Positions 5,510 through 11,466 of a stretch of DNA of 11,466 nucleotides are shown one piece after another (position 1 is the stretch's first letter; each line of letters opens with the position of its first letter). The stretch covers positions 1 to 11,466 of the forward strand of contig CAAENY010000137.1 in assembly GCA_900757465.1 (NCBI GenBank). Direction: 5' to 3'. The notes under the pieces are model-generated. The model did no database searches. It was given only the letters and a program-made list of their open reading frames with translations, and was not told where the DNA came from. The stretch is from an uncultured Collinsella sp. GTDB lineage: Bacteria > Actinomycetota > Coriobacteriia > Coriobacteriales > Coriobacteriaceae. Both the position numbers and the translations under genes were made by a program.

Positions 5510-6586
5510 GTGTCCCTTTCCATCGGTATCGTGGGCCTGCCCAACGTGGGCAAGTCGACGCTGTTCACCGCGCTTACCAAAAAGACCGGCCTTGCCGCCA
5601 ACTACCCGTTCGCCACGATCGACCCCAACGTGGGTATCGTCGACGTGCCCGATAGCCGCCTGCAAAAGCTCGCCGACATCGTCAACCCGGGCCGCATTGT
5701 GCCGGCGACGGTCGAGTTCGTCGACATCGCGGGCCTGGTGAAGGGCGCCAACGAAGGCGAGGGCCTGGGCAACCAGTTCTTGGCAAACATCCGCGAGACC
5801 GATGCCATCTGCGAGGTCGTGCGCTACTTTAAGGATCCCAACGTCATGCGTGAGGTGGGCCGCACGGGCGAGTTCGTCGATCCCGCCGGCGATGCCGACA
5901 CCATCATGACCGAGCTCATCCTGGCCGACATGGGCACGCTTGAGAAGCAGCTGCCCAAGCTCGAGAAGGAGGCCAAGCGCGACAAGGAGCTCATGCCCAA
6001 GTTCGAGGTCGCTAAGCGCCTGCTTGCCTGGCTCAACGAGGGCAAGCGCGCCGCATCCATGGAGATGACCGATGAGGAGCGTGCCGCCGCCAAGGGCCTG
6101 TTCCTGCTCACCATGAAGCCCATCCTGTATGTGGCCAACGTGGACGAGGATATGCTCAACGACGATCTGGCGCCCATCGATGGTGTTAAGCCGCTGCCCA
6201 TCTGCGCCAAGATCGAGGCCGAGCTTTCCGAGCTCGATCCCGAGGACGCTGCCGACTACCTGGAGAGCCTGGGCCTGGAGCAGCCCGGTCTGGACGTGCT
6301 CGCGCAGGCCGCCTACAAGCTGCTTGGCCTGCAGTCGTTCTTTACGGCCGGCGAGATGGAGGTCAAGGCCTGGACGGTGCGTCAGGGCGCGACCGCCCCG
6401 CAGGCCGCCGGTGTCATCCACACCGACTTTGAGCGCGGCTTTATTAAGGCCGAGGTCATTGGCTACGACGACTACATCGAGCTCGGCGGCGAGCAGGGCG
6501 CAAAGGCCGCCGGCAAGCTGCGTATTGAGGGCAAGGACTATGTCATGGCCGATGGCGACGTCGTGCACTTCCGCTTTAACGTGTAA
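5510..6586 (+). CDS. ychF: Redox/ribosome-associated ATPase YchF (OLA1 family)
   Basis: A universally conserved Obg-like P-loop NTPase that associates with ribosomes and prefers ATP over GTP. The 358-residue product is close to the usual 363. Motifs are G1 GLPNVGKST (9-17), G3 DIAGL (72-76) and, in place of the GTP-specifying NKxD, N210-V-D-E213, the NxxE form known to relax specificity toward ATP. A coiled, charged helical insert covers about 140-195. The C-terminal TGS domain (about 277-358) includes AWTVRQGATAPQAAGVIHTD. The start is GTG at 5510, supported by AAGGAG (5499-5504) at 5 nt. An in-frame ATG at 5474 lies upstream, but that ribosome-binding site would then sit inside the coding region. 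A small membrane-protein gene follows after 11 bp, so the two are probably one operon. Confidence 0.97.
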   Translation: MSLSIGIVGLPNVGKSTLFTALTKKTGLAANYPFATIDPNVGIVDVPDSRLQKLADIVNPGRIVPATVEFVDIAGLVKGANEGEGLGNQFLANIRETDAICEVVRYFKDPNVMREVGRTGEFVDPAGDADTIMTELILADMGTLEKQLPKLEKEAKRDKELMPKFEVAKRLLAWLNEGKRAASMEMTDEERAAAKGLFLLTMKPILYVANVDEDMLNDDLAPIDGVKPLPICAKIEAELSELDPEDAADYLESLGLEQPGLDVLAQAAYKLLGLQSFFTAGEMEVKAWTVRQGATAPQAAGVIHTDFERGFIKAEVIGYDDYIELGGEQGAKAAGKLRIEGKDYVMADGDVVHFRFNV

Positions 6587-6597
6587 GGACGACGCGC

Positions 6598-6981
6598 ATG
6601 TTTAAATATGGAAAAAAAGCCGGCTACATGGGCATCGCGCTGCTGGTGCTTGCAGTGCTTCCGCTGGTGGTAGCGGCGTTTGTGATCCCCAGCATTGGTC
6701 CCGAGGTGGCAACGAAGTTTAATGCCGCCGGCGAGGCGACGCGCTGGGGCAAGAGCTACGAGTTGCTGGCACTGCCGGTGCTCAACCTGCTGCTGAGCGT
6801 GGCGACGTACTTTACGGCGGGACGCCAGGCTAAAAACAATGATGACTCCGCCGCCATGGCTCGCATCGTGTGCGAGCGCTACCTGCGCAACGGTTGCATC
6901 ACGGGTGTGTTCCTCAACGTGGTCAACGTTTACTTTATGTACTCGGCGATTACCGGAACGGGCTTTGGCCTTGGTTTCTAG
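6598..6981 (+). CDS. Small DUF1648-like membrane protein
   Basis: A 127-residue protein with about three hydrophobic segments (11-31, 55-74, 98-119). After the first segment comes a short outer loop, KFNAAGEATRWGKSYELLALP (40-60), resembling the DUF1648/SdpI-associated signature: a 'P..HFN..G..drWg' pattern before a membrane helix. Related proteins include SdpI, an immunity protein against a secreted toxin, but most DUF1648 proteins have no known role and none is claimed here. The ATG at 6598 follows AAGGA overlapping the ychF stop, with an 11-bp gap, so translation probably follows ychF. It ends 9 bp before the convergent gene at 6991-7380, with no terminator seen between them. Confidence 0.8.
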   Translation: MFKYGKKAGYMGIALLVLAVLPLVVAAFVIPSIGPEVATKFNAAGEATRWGKSYELLALPVLNLLLSVATYFTAGRQAKNNDDSAAMARIVCERYLRNGCITGVFLNVVNVYFMYSAITGTGFGLGF

Positions 6982-6990
6982 CTTGTCCTT

Positions 6991-7380
6991 TTAGGCAACG
7001 AGCCTGCACATATATTCAATGGCTGCTGCGAGGCCGCCGCTCGATCGTGGTTTAAAGACCATGTCGGCGGCGGCCTCGTTCTCGTATCCGGCACCGCGAA
7101 GGGCGAGTGCGATGCCGGCTTCCAGGAGAAGGGGCAGACCGCGTTGGCTGGTTGCGATTACGGCAGCCTGATTGAGCGAGCAGCTGTGCGCTTGGCATTG
7201 GATGGCAAGTTCACCTTGCGCCGAGCAAGGGACCAGAACAGCGGCGACGCGACTTGATAGCAATGCAAATGCTGTGCGCTCATCGGGCGAAAGGCATTCT
7301 GCTTCAACGACGACGAGCTTGGGCGGTGCGCTGTTTGTGCGAAGCGTGGCTCGGTACATGCGGACCGAAGAACCCGACAT
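6991..7380 (-). CDS. Hypothetical protein, 129 aa, divergent from an XRE regulator
   Basis: No family was recognised. From the ATG at 7380 (AGGAG about 6 nt upstream) the product has 129 residues and no signal peptide or membrane helix. It is alanine- and leucine-rich with alternating strand-like and helix-like stretches: KLVVVEAECLS, AAVLVPCS, AAVIATSQRGLPLLLEAGIALALRGAG. This suggests a small alpha/beta (Rossmann-like) fold, but that is only an impression. It has several cysteines (in AECLS, VPCSA, IQCQ, HSCS and YMCR) without a clear metal-binding spacing. A longer in-frame start at 7404 would run into the palindrome at 7404-7427. The gene is divergent from the XRE gene with the palindrome between them, so it may be controlled by that regulator. 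Confidence 0.65.
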   Translation of the reverse strand: MSGSSVRMYRATLRTNSAPPKLVVVEAECLSPDERTAFALLSSRVAAVLVPCSAQGELAIQCQAHSCSLNQAAVIATSQRGLPLLLEAGIALALRGAGYENEAAADMVFKPRSSGGLAAAIEYMCRLVA

Positions 7381-7403
7381 AGAAAACTCCTGTGTATTCG
7401 GCA

Positions 7404-7427
7404 AAACGTAAACTATAGTTTACGTTT
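7404..7427. promoter_or_regulatory. 24-bp perfect palindrome, probable operator
   Basis: AAACGTAAACTA is followed immediately by its exact reverse complement, centred at 7415/7416. It lies in the 76-bp gap between the divergent hypothetical gene and the XRE gene. It contains ACTATA/TATAGT, which could serve as a -10 on either strand. A perfect palindrome of this size beside an XRE gene is the expected binding site of that regulator, giving joint repression of both genes. Confidence 0.7.
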
Positions 7428-7456
7428 ATGTTCGGCTCCATTTCAAACTCGGCTGC

Positions 7457-7675
7457 ATGGACGAACGTGCGAAACAGATTCTTGGCAGGCGGGTCGAAGA
7501 GACACGCAGGGACCTTGGTATCTCCAAGGTTGATTTTTGTGTGGCGACAGGAATCAGCCGACCCTACCTCGACCGAATCGAAGATGGGACGGCAAATTTC
7601 ACGCTCAAGGTTCTATTTAAGATCGCACCCGCACTCGGCATGACGGTGTCAGAACTTCTCGAGGGTATCGAATAG
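7457..7675 (+). CDS. XRE-family helix-turn-helix regulator (single domain)
   Basis: A 72-residue protein made almost entirely of one HTH_3 (cro/C1) domain. After an N-terminal helix with RRVEETRRDLGIS comes the HTH proper: VDFCVATGISRPYLDRIEDG (about 25-44), then NFTLKVLFKIAPALGMTVSELLEG. There is no room for a sensor domain, so it acts as a small repressor, a relaxed phage-type regulator or the antitoxin half of a pair. The only ATG in frame is 7457, and no Shine-Dalgarno sequence precedes it, so translation is weak, leaderless or coupled. The perfect palindrome at 7404-7427, 30 bp upstream, is its probable operator. The unknown divergent gene is the natural partner to test. Family call firm. 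Confidence 0.88.
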   Translation: MDERAKQILGRRVEETRRDLGISKVDFCVATGISRPYLDRIEDGTANFTLKVLFKIAPALGMTVSELLEGIE

Positions 7676-7996
7676 GGCGTTCCCCCGCTGTATTTGACGC
7701 TCTTTGGGCGGGTCCCCCTGGTTGCGATGTGCAAAATCGCGAGTATTCAGCACCAGTTCGGCCGTAGATGGTAGCTCGAGCGGCTGGCTTTGCCTTTTTG
7801 ACAGTAGATAATCCACACGCTAAATAAAAATGAGGAATAAATATTTACTAAACGGACCCTTCGTCCTAAAAGTTCGTCTAATAATCGGCCGATTCTATGC
7901 GTCCGGAGGAGAAATTGCAGAATACTCCGATTTTTGCACGGCCCGAGGGGGACCACCTGTCGTTTAAGGCTGCGATAAGTGGAGCTGCCTTAGGGA
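7676..7996. other. Convergent intergenic region with no supported gene
   Basis: This 321-bp gap separates the end of the XRE gene from the end of the asparaginase gene. It is mostly filled by a 244-bp unit bounded by inverted arms (7711-7752 and 7916-7954). Its centre is AT-rich, with small palindromes TAAATATTTA (7838-7847) and AATCGGCCGATT (7883-7894). A weak stem, TAAGGC (7965-7970) with GCCTTA (7987-7992), lies near the asparaginase stop without a T-run. A leftward 69-codon reading frame (7747-7956) covers the unit but is low-complexity in character and was not accepted as a gene. Confidence 0.6.
7711..7954. repeat. Inverted-arm element (MITE-like or structured RNA)
   Basis: The left arm (7711-7752) and the reverse complement of the right arm (7916-7954) share, in order, GGTCCCCCT, then GTGCAAAA(A)TCG, then GAGTATTC, then GCA. 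That is about 31 matching positions over roughly 40, with small indels between blocks. The left arm can also fold locally (GCGAT/ATCGC and CTGGT/ACCAG). No target-site duplication flanks the unit. A non-autonomous mobile element, a dispersed intergenic repeat or an RNA with a long-range stem are all possible. Confidence 0.6.
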
Positions 7997-9010
7997 TTAC
8001 GCCATCGGGATGCGGTCGTGGTTGACTTGGCTGTAGAACAGGCGCTGGATTTCGGTGGCATCACGTGACTGGCCGAGTGCCCACATGGTCTTGGCCACGA
8101 GCGTCTCGGTGGTCATGTCGTCGCCGCGCAGAATGCCCGGATGATCGGCGTAAGCACGGCCGACCTCATAAACGCCCAGATCTAGGCCCTCTTCGGGGAC
8201 CTGCGTGGTCATAACGACGGTTCGACCCGAATCGACCCAGCGGAAAATTGCCTCTTGGAACGAATCGCCGGACTCGCCAAACTCGGGAATACCGCCAATG
8301 CCAAAGGTCTCAAGGATTACAGCATCGTAGCTATCGGCAAGGGCGTCGAGGATGCCCGGGTTTACGCCGGGCGTAAGCTTGAGTACAAATACGCGCGGGT
8401 CGATGCTGTCGTAGAAACGCACCGGGTTTTCGCCCTGATGAGTGCCGTGGAGCCCGTTGCGCACGATGCGGTCGTTGCGGATGTAGGCAATGGGCGGATA
8501 GTTGACGCTAATGAACGCGTTAAAGCTCATGGTGCGCTGCTTGCGGGCTCGCGTGCCGGCAATGGCGACGCCGCCAAACACGATCGATACGTCGTGCGAG
8601 TGCTCGTCGAGCGCATAGAGCAGGCTCTGGTACAGGTTGAGTTTGGCATCAGTAAAAGGGTTGCCCATGGGCTTTTGCGAGCCGGTGAGCACGATGGGCT
8701 TGGGGCTGTCCTGAATCAGGTAGGAAAGCGCCGCCGCGGTGTAGCTCATGGTGTCGGTGCCGTGTAGAATCACGAAGCCGTCGTGGTCGGCATAACCCTC
8801 GACGATGACGTCGCGGATGCGCATCCAGTCGCCGGGACGCATGTTGGTGCTGTCGATGTTCATGGGCTGCACGACGTCGAGCTCGCAGAGCCCCGAGATC
8901 TCGGGGACGCTCTGGGCGAGCTCCTCACCGGTCAGGGCGGGGGAGAGGCCGTTGCCGTCCTCAGTCGATGCGATGGTGCCGCCCGTGGCGATGAGAAGGA
9001 TGCGCTTCAT
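7997..9010 (-). CDS. ansA: Type I L-asparaginase
   Basis: A cytoplasmic enzyme that hydrolyses L-asparagine to aspartate and ammonia. The 337 residues equal the usual type I length (about 338). Catalytic residues of the family are visible: nucleophile Thr12 in ATGGTIAST (8-16), Thr85-Asp86 in LHGTDTM (82-88), and a Lys in TRARKQRT (probably Lys157). GSQKPMGNPFTDAKLN (110-125) is typical of bacterial AnsA. No signal peptide is present, which fits the cytoplasmic low-affinity type rather than periplasmic type II. The ATG at 9010 is chosen because MKRILLIATGGT is the family N-terminus and AGGAA lies about 8 nt upstream. An in-frame ATG at 9082 would add 24 atypical residues. The gene is divergent from guaA, and a possible nitrogen-regulator-like site lies upstream. 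Confidence 0.93.
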   Translation of the reverse strand: MKRILLIATGGTIASTEDGNGLSPALTGEELAQSVPEISGLCELDVVQPMNIDSTNMRPGDWMRIRDVIVEGYADHDGFVILHGTDTMSYTAAALSYLIQDSPKPIVLTGSQKPMGNPFTDAKLNLYQSLLYALDEHSHDVSIVFGGVAIAGTRARKQRTMSFNAFISVNYPPIAYIRNDRIVRNGLHGTHQGENPVRFYDSIDPRVFVLKLTPGVNPGILDALADSYDAVILETFGIGGIPEFGESGDSFQEAIFRWVDSGRTVVMTTQVPEEGLDLGVYEVGRAYADHPGILRGDDMTTETLVAKTMWALGQSRDATEIQRLFYSQVNHDRIPMA

Positions 9011-9061
9011 GCTGGTATTCCTATCGTATTTGCCGCCGTAGAGGCGGAGCCGTTCGGCAGT

Positions 9062-9089
9062 ATTGTGGCACAGGGCGTCCAATGTTCAA
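9062..9089 (-). promoter_or_regulatory. Possible ansA promoter
   Basis: On the minus strand TTGAAC (9084-9089) and CACAAT (9062-9067) are 16 bp apart, each matching 4 of 6 consensus positions. The leader to the ATG at 9010 would be about 45 nt. The TTACA/TGTAA cluster lies immediately upstream. Confidence 0.35.
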
Positions 9090-9094
9090 ACGTA

Positions 9095-9121
9095 TTACAT
9101 CATCTGTAACGTCTGGTAACA
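9095..9121. promoter_or_regulatory. Cluster of TGTAA half-sites upstream of ansA
   Basis: TTACA-N5-TGTAA (9095-9109) overlaps a 17-bp site, TGTAA-CGTCTGG-TAACA (9105-9121). The latter fits the form TGTNA-N7-TNACA exactly, the box recognised by the nitrogen regulators GlnR and TnrA in Bacillus. GTAAC is also directly repeated (9106-9110, 9116-9120). Location just upstream of the ansA -35 would suit nitrogen control. Whether such a regulator exists in this lineage is unknown, and the match could be chance. Confidence 0.35.
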
Positions 9122-9237
9122 CTTCAATTGCCGTCAAATAGGGGCCCAGGTCGTGCGTTTGCCGTGCGCTGATGGCTGCGAGGGGCGAGAAACCCCATAT
9201 AACGTGTACACTATGAAGGCTATTTTCGTTCATTCAC

Positions 9238-9277
9238 GCGGGTGGGCACCGGCTCCCCGCCAACAAGAGGGGGAACC
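9238..9277 (+). promoter_or_regulatory. Alternative hairpins around the guaA ribosome-binding site
   Basis: The segment 9251-9258 can pair with 9270-9277 (GG-CC, then TCCCC-GGGGA, one mismatch), which would bury the GAGGGGG Shine-Dalgarno of guaA. The segment 9256-9260 (CCCGC) can instead pair with GCGGG at 9238-9242, which frees the Shine-Dalgarno. The two folds exclude each other. It does not match the purine riboswitch consensus. Confidence 0.35.
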
Positions 9278-10876
9278 ATGGATCAAAAGGCTTCCGCAAA
9301 GGTCCTCGTACTCGACTTTGGTGCGCAGTACGGTCAGCTCATTGCCCGTCGCGTCCGCGACCTCAACGTGTATTCCGAGATTGTCCCCTGCGACATCTCG
9401 GCCGACGAGATTCGCGAGATGAACGCCTCTGCGCTCATCCTTTCCGGCGGTCCGGCTTCCGTGTATGCCGAGGACGCTCCGTCTATCGATCCCGCCATCT
9501 TTGACCTGGGCCTTCCCGTCCTGGGCTTCTGCTACGGCCATCAGATCACGGCCGTGACGCTCGGCGGCAAGGTCGGCCACTCCGAGGTGGGCGAGTACGG
9601 CCGCGCCACCATCACGCGCACGGCCGGCGCCAAGCTCTTTAACTCCACGCCCATGGAGCAGACCGTGTGGATGAGCCACCGCGACGCCGTTTCCGAGGTG
9701 CCCGAGGGCTTTACCGTTACCGCCAGCACTGACGTGTGCCCGGTTGCTGCCATGGAGTGCGTCGAGCGCAAGATTTTCACCACGCAGTTCCACCCCGAGG
9801 TCAAGCACTCCGAGTACGGTCAGCAGCTGCTGAGCAACTTCCTGTTTGAGATCTGCGGCCTGGAGCCCAACTGGAGTATGGACAACCTGGTCGAGACCAT
9901 GACGGCCGAGTTCCGCGAGAAGGTCGGCGACGACCGCGTGATTCTGGCCCTGTCCGGTGGCGTCGACTCCTCCGTCGTGGCTGCGCTGGGCGCTCGCGCC
10001 GTGGGCAAGCAGATGACCTGCGTGTTCATCAACCACGGTCTGCTGCGCAAGGGCGAGCCCGAGCAGGTGGAGGAGGTCTTCACCAAGCAGTTCGATGTCG
10101 ACTTTATCCACGTCCACGCCGAGGACCGCTATGCCGAGCTTCTGGCCGGCGTGACCGAGCCCGAGGAGAAGCGCCGCATCATCGGTACGCAGTTCTGGAA
10201 AGAGTTCTTCGCCGTGGCGCAGCAGCTTGAGACCGATGGCAAGCCGGTCAAGTACCTGGCTCAGGGTACCATCTACCCCGACATCATCGAGTCCGGCGCT
10301 CGCAAGACGGGCGGCAAGACGGCCACCATCAAGAGCCACCACAACCTGATCCCGTTCCCCGAGGGCGTGCACTTCGACCTTATCGAGCCGCTCGACCACT
10401 TCTTTAAGGACGAGGTCCGCGCACTTGGTCTGGCGCTTGGCCTGCCGGGTCACATCGTGTTCCGTCAGCCTTTCCCGGGCCCGGGTCTGGCCATCCGCAT
10501 CATCGGCGCGGTCGACAAGGAAAAGCTCGAGATCCTCAAGAACGCCGACGCCATCGTGCGCGAGGAGCTCGACGCCTACAACCAGCGCCTGTTTGAGCAG
10601 ACCGGTGAGCGCAACTCCGAGCACAGCTGCTGGCAGTATTTTGCGGTCCTGCCCGACATTAAGTCCGTCGGCGTTATGGGCGACGAGCGCACCTATCAGC
10701 GCCCGATCATCCTGCGTGCCGTCGAGTCCAGCGATGCCATGACCGCCGACTGGGCCAAACTGCCCTACGACGTGCTGGCCCGCATCTCCGGCCGCATCGT
10801 TGCCGAGGTTCCCGGCGCCAACCGCGTGTGCTACGACATCACGTCCAAGCCGCCCGCGACGATCGAGTGGGAGTAG
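9278..10876 (+). CDS. guaA: GMP synthase (glutamine-hydrolysing)
   Basis: Converts XMP to GMP using ATP and glutamine, the last step of guanine nucleotide synthesis. The 532 residues fit the bacterial form (about 525). The N-terminal class I glutamine amidotransferase domain (about 8-195) has oxyanion segment LSGGPASVY (55-63), nucleophile Cys85 in GFCYGHQ, and His172 and Glu174 in FHPEV. The ATP pyrophosphatase domain begins near 205 with the PP-loop LSGGVDSSV (225-233). The C-terminal dimerisation domain ends in the usual PPATIEWE. The start ATG at 9278 follows GAGGGGG and gives the expected N-terminus MDQKASAKVLVLDFGAQYG. An in-frame extension to 9242 is not family-like. The gene is monocistronic here: divergent from ansA and closed by a strong terminator at 10991-11028. 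Confidence 0.97.
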   Translation: MDQKASAKVLVLDFGAQYGQLIARRVRDLNVYSEIVPCDISADEIREMNASALILSGGPASVYAEDAPSIDPAIFDLGLPVLGFCYGHQITAVTLGGKVGHSEVGEYGRATITRTAGAKLFNSTPMEQTVWMSHRDAVSEVPEGFTVTASTDVCPVAAMECVERKIFTTQFHPEVKHSEYGQQLLSNFLFEICGLEPNWSMDNLVETMTAEFREKVGDDRVILALSGGVDSSVVAALGARAVGKQMTCVFINHGLLRKGEPEQVEEVFTKQFDVDFIHVHAEDRYAELLAGVTEPEEKRRIIGTQFWKEFFAVAQQLETDGKPVKYLAQGTIYPDIIESGARKTGGKTATIKSHHNLIPFPEGVHFDLIEPLDHFFKDEVRALGLALGLPGHIVFRQPFPGPGLAIRIIGAVDKEKLEILKNADAIVREELDAYNQRLFEQTGERNSEHSCWQYFAVLPDIKSVGVMGDERTYQRPIILRAVESSDAMTADWAKLPYDVLARISGRIVAEVPGANRVCYDITSKPPATIEWE

Positions 10877-10895
10877 GCTGACAGGGTTCTGACCT

Positions 10896-10919
10896 GCACT
10901 TTTGAGTGCCGCACTGTGC
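10896..10919 (+). other. Small stem-loops in the guaA 3' untranslated region
   Basis: GCACT-TTTG-AGTGC (10896-10909) is a short hairpin, and GCAC/GTGC recurs at 10911-10919. A CACCA/TGGTG hairpin follows (10957-10973). These lie in the 114 bases between the guaA stop and its terminator. No gene was found there. Confidence 0.3.
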
Positions 10920-10990
10920 TCCTGAGTTTCGTTTCGTACGAGAGTTACGGCAAAGCCACCAGCGACATTGGTGAGTAAACTCGATTATCG

Positions 10991-11028
10991 AGCCTCCGTT
11001 CCCATGTTGGAACGGAGGCTTTTTCTTT
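10991..11028 (+). terminator. Rho-independent terminator of guaA
   Basis: AGCCTCCGTTCC (10991-11002) and GGAACGGAGGCT (11009-11020) form a perfect 12-bp stem with a 6-nt loop, followed at once by TTTTCTTT (11021-11028). It is the only textbook intrinsic terminator in the window and is oriented for guaA. An overlapping CTCGA/TCGAG inverted repeat (10980-10992) could compete with the base of its stem. Confidence 0.93.
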
Positions 11029-11033
11029 GTCGT

Positions 11034-11072
11034 TTTACTCCCCTTCACCTGCGATTTCGCTATTTACTCCCC
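11034..11072. repeat. Direct repeat TTTACTCCCC
   Basis: TTTACTCCCC occurs at 11034-11043 and 11063-11072 with a 29-bp period, between the guaA terminator and the end of the kinase gene. The complement, GGGGAGTAAA, resembles GGTGAGTAAA at 10970-10979 in the other orientation. Function is unknown. Confidence 0.35.
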
Positions 11073-11112
11073 GTATTTCAAGATGGAAGCGTTTGATTGC
11101 GAGCCACGCCGG

Positions 11113-11144
11113 TGTGCGGGGCCTGAGTCGTCAGGCCCCGCACA
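11113..11144 (-). terminator. Stem-loop spanning the kinase stop codon
   Basis: A 14-bp perfect stem (11113-11126 with 11131-11144) around the 4-nt loop GTCG. The kinase TGA (11131-11133) is part of one arm. On the minus strand no T-run follows, so it may act as a 3'-end stabiliser or a weak terminator rather than a standard intrinsic terminator. Confidence 0.5.
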
Positions 11145-11466
11145 GGGGGACAGCGATGGTGGCCACCGCGCCGCCCGAGGGGCTGTTGGCGAGCGAGACG
11201 GAGCCCCCGTGGGCGCTCGCGGCCTCGGAGACGGCGTGGAGGCCGAGCCCGTAGTGGCGGCCTCCGTCGCGCGAGGAGCGGGAGGAGTCGTCTGTGAAGA
11301 GGCGCTCGCAGCCGCGTTCGAGGGCGGCGGGAGAGAAGCCCGGTCCGTCGTCGGACACCTCGATGACGAGGTGGCCGCCCTCGACGTCGCAGGAGACCGC
11401 CACGCGCGAGCGCGCGTGCTCGGCGGCGTTGGCCACGAGGTTCGCGGCGGCTCGCGCCAGGGCGGT
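11131..11466 (-). CDS. Sensor histidine kinase, C-terminal ATPase domain (partial)
   Basis: Only the last 111 residues are inside the window; the reading frame runs open through the right edge (the first visible codons read TALARAAANL). The fragment is a GHKL/HATPase_c domain. The N-box NLVANAAEHA is at visible residues 9-18, the G1 box DDGPG at 39-43 and the G2 box GLGL at 73-76, then SLANSPSGGAVATIAVPL forms the closing strands. This domain binds ATP and phosphorylates the kinase's own histidine, which lies outside the window along with the sensor region. The G-boxes show an intact ATPase. The partner response regulator is not in view. The gene runs toward guaA with a stem-loop over its stop codon. 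Confidence 0.85.
   Translation of the reverse strand, partial: TALARAAANLVANAAEHARSRVAVSCDVEGGHLVIEVSDDGPGFSPAALERGCERLFTDDSSRSSRDGGRHYGLGLHAVSEAASAHGGSVSLANSPSGGAVATIAVPLCGA

Noticed and set aside
7747..7956. 69-codon leftward frame inside the inverted-arm element
   Set aside because: It begins within one arm and ends in the other, has no ribosome-binding site, and is best explained as a by-product of the repeat.
9192..9242. Purine riboswitch upstream of guaA, suggested by CATATAA
   Set aside because: Only that short string fits. The conserved second half with its TTTCTAC junction and the closing P1 stem is missing.
9230..10624. 464-codon leftward frame opposite guaA
   Set aside because: Shadow frame, repetitive Leu/Ala/Gly composition, no ribosome-binding site; guaA is unmistakable on the other strand.

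Overview
The window reads as a high-GC chromosomal stretch from a gut-type actinobacterium of the Coriobacteriia, most like Collinsella. This rests on codon usage (GAG, CTG and GGC rich), frequent GTG starts, and protein character recognised from memory; no database was searched. No rRNA, tRNA, CRISPR array or insertion sequence was seen.

Positions 1-5470 hold a sugar-utilisation locus. A zinc-dependent polyol/alcohol dehydrogenase gene and a GntR/HutC-type repressor gene run leftward. Divergent from them are a glucose-family PTS permease (EIICB, alpha-glucoside type) and a GH4 6-phospho-alpha-glucosidase. The divergent control region (1916-2272) carries three related inverted-repeat sites sharing TTGTCTA/TAGACAA. 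One lies across the -35 and spacer of a good dehydrogenase promoter, and another lies just before a possible PTS -10. The simplest reading is uptake and phosphorylation of an alpha-glucoside, hydrolysis inside the cell by GH4 and control by the GntR protein. The dehydrogenase may oxidise the released aglycone, for example sorbitol from maltitol.

Positions 5423-6981 hold housekeeping ychF followed closely by a small DUF1648-type membrane protein. Positions 6991-7675 hold an unrecognised 129-residue protein divergent from a 72-residue XRE-type regulator, with a 24-bp perfect palindrome between them. The convergent gap 7676-7996 contains a 244-bp unit whose two ends are roughly 40-bp imperfect inverted copies of each other.

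Positions 7997-11028 hold type I L-asparaginase (ansA, leftward) divergent from GMP synthase (guaA, rightward), which ends in a classical intrinsic terminator. Their shared upstream region has a 17-bp site of the form TGTNA-N7-TNACA, and two mutually exclusive hairpins around the guaA Shine-Dalgarno sequence. The right edge holds the C-terminal ATPase part of a leftward sensor histidine kinase, cut by the window end.

A recurring theme is long, perfect, GC-rich stem-loops without a U-tract between or after genes (845-876, 3902-3941, 5423-5466, 11113-11144), alongside one conventional terminator (10991-11028).
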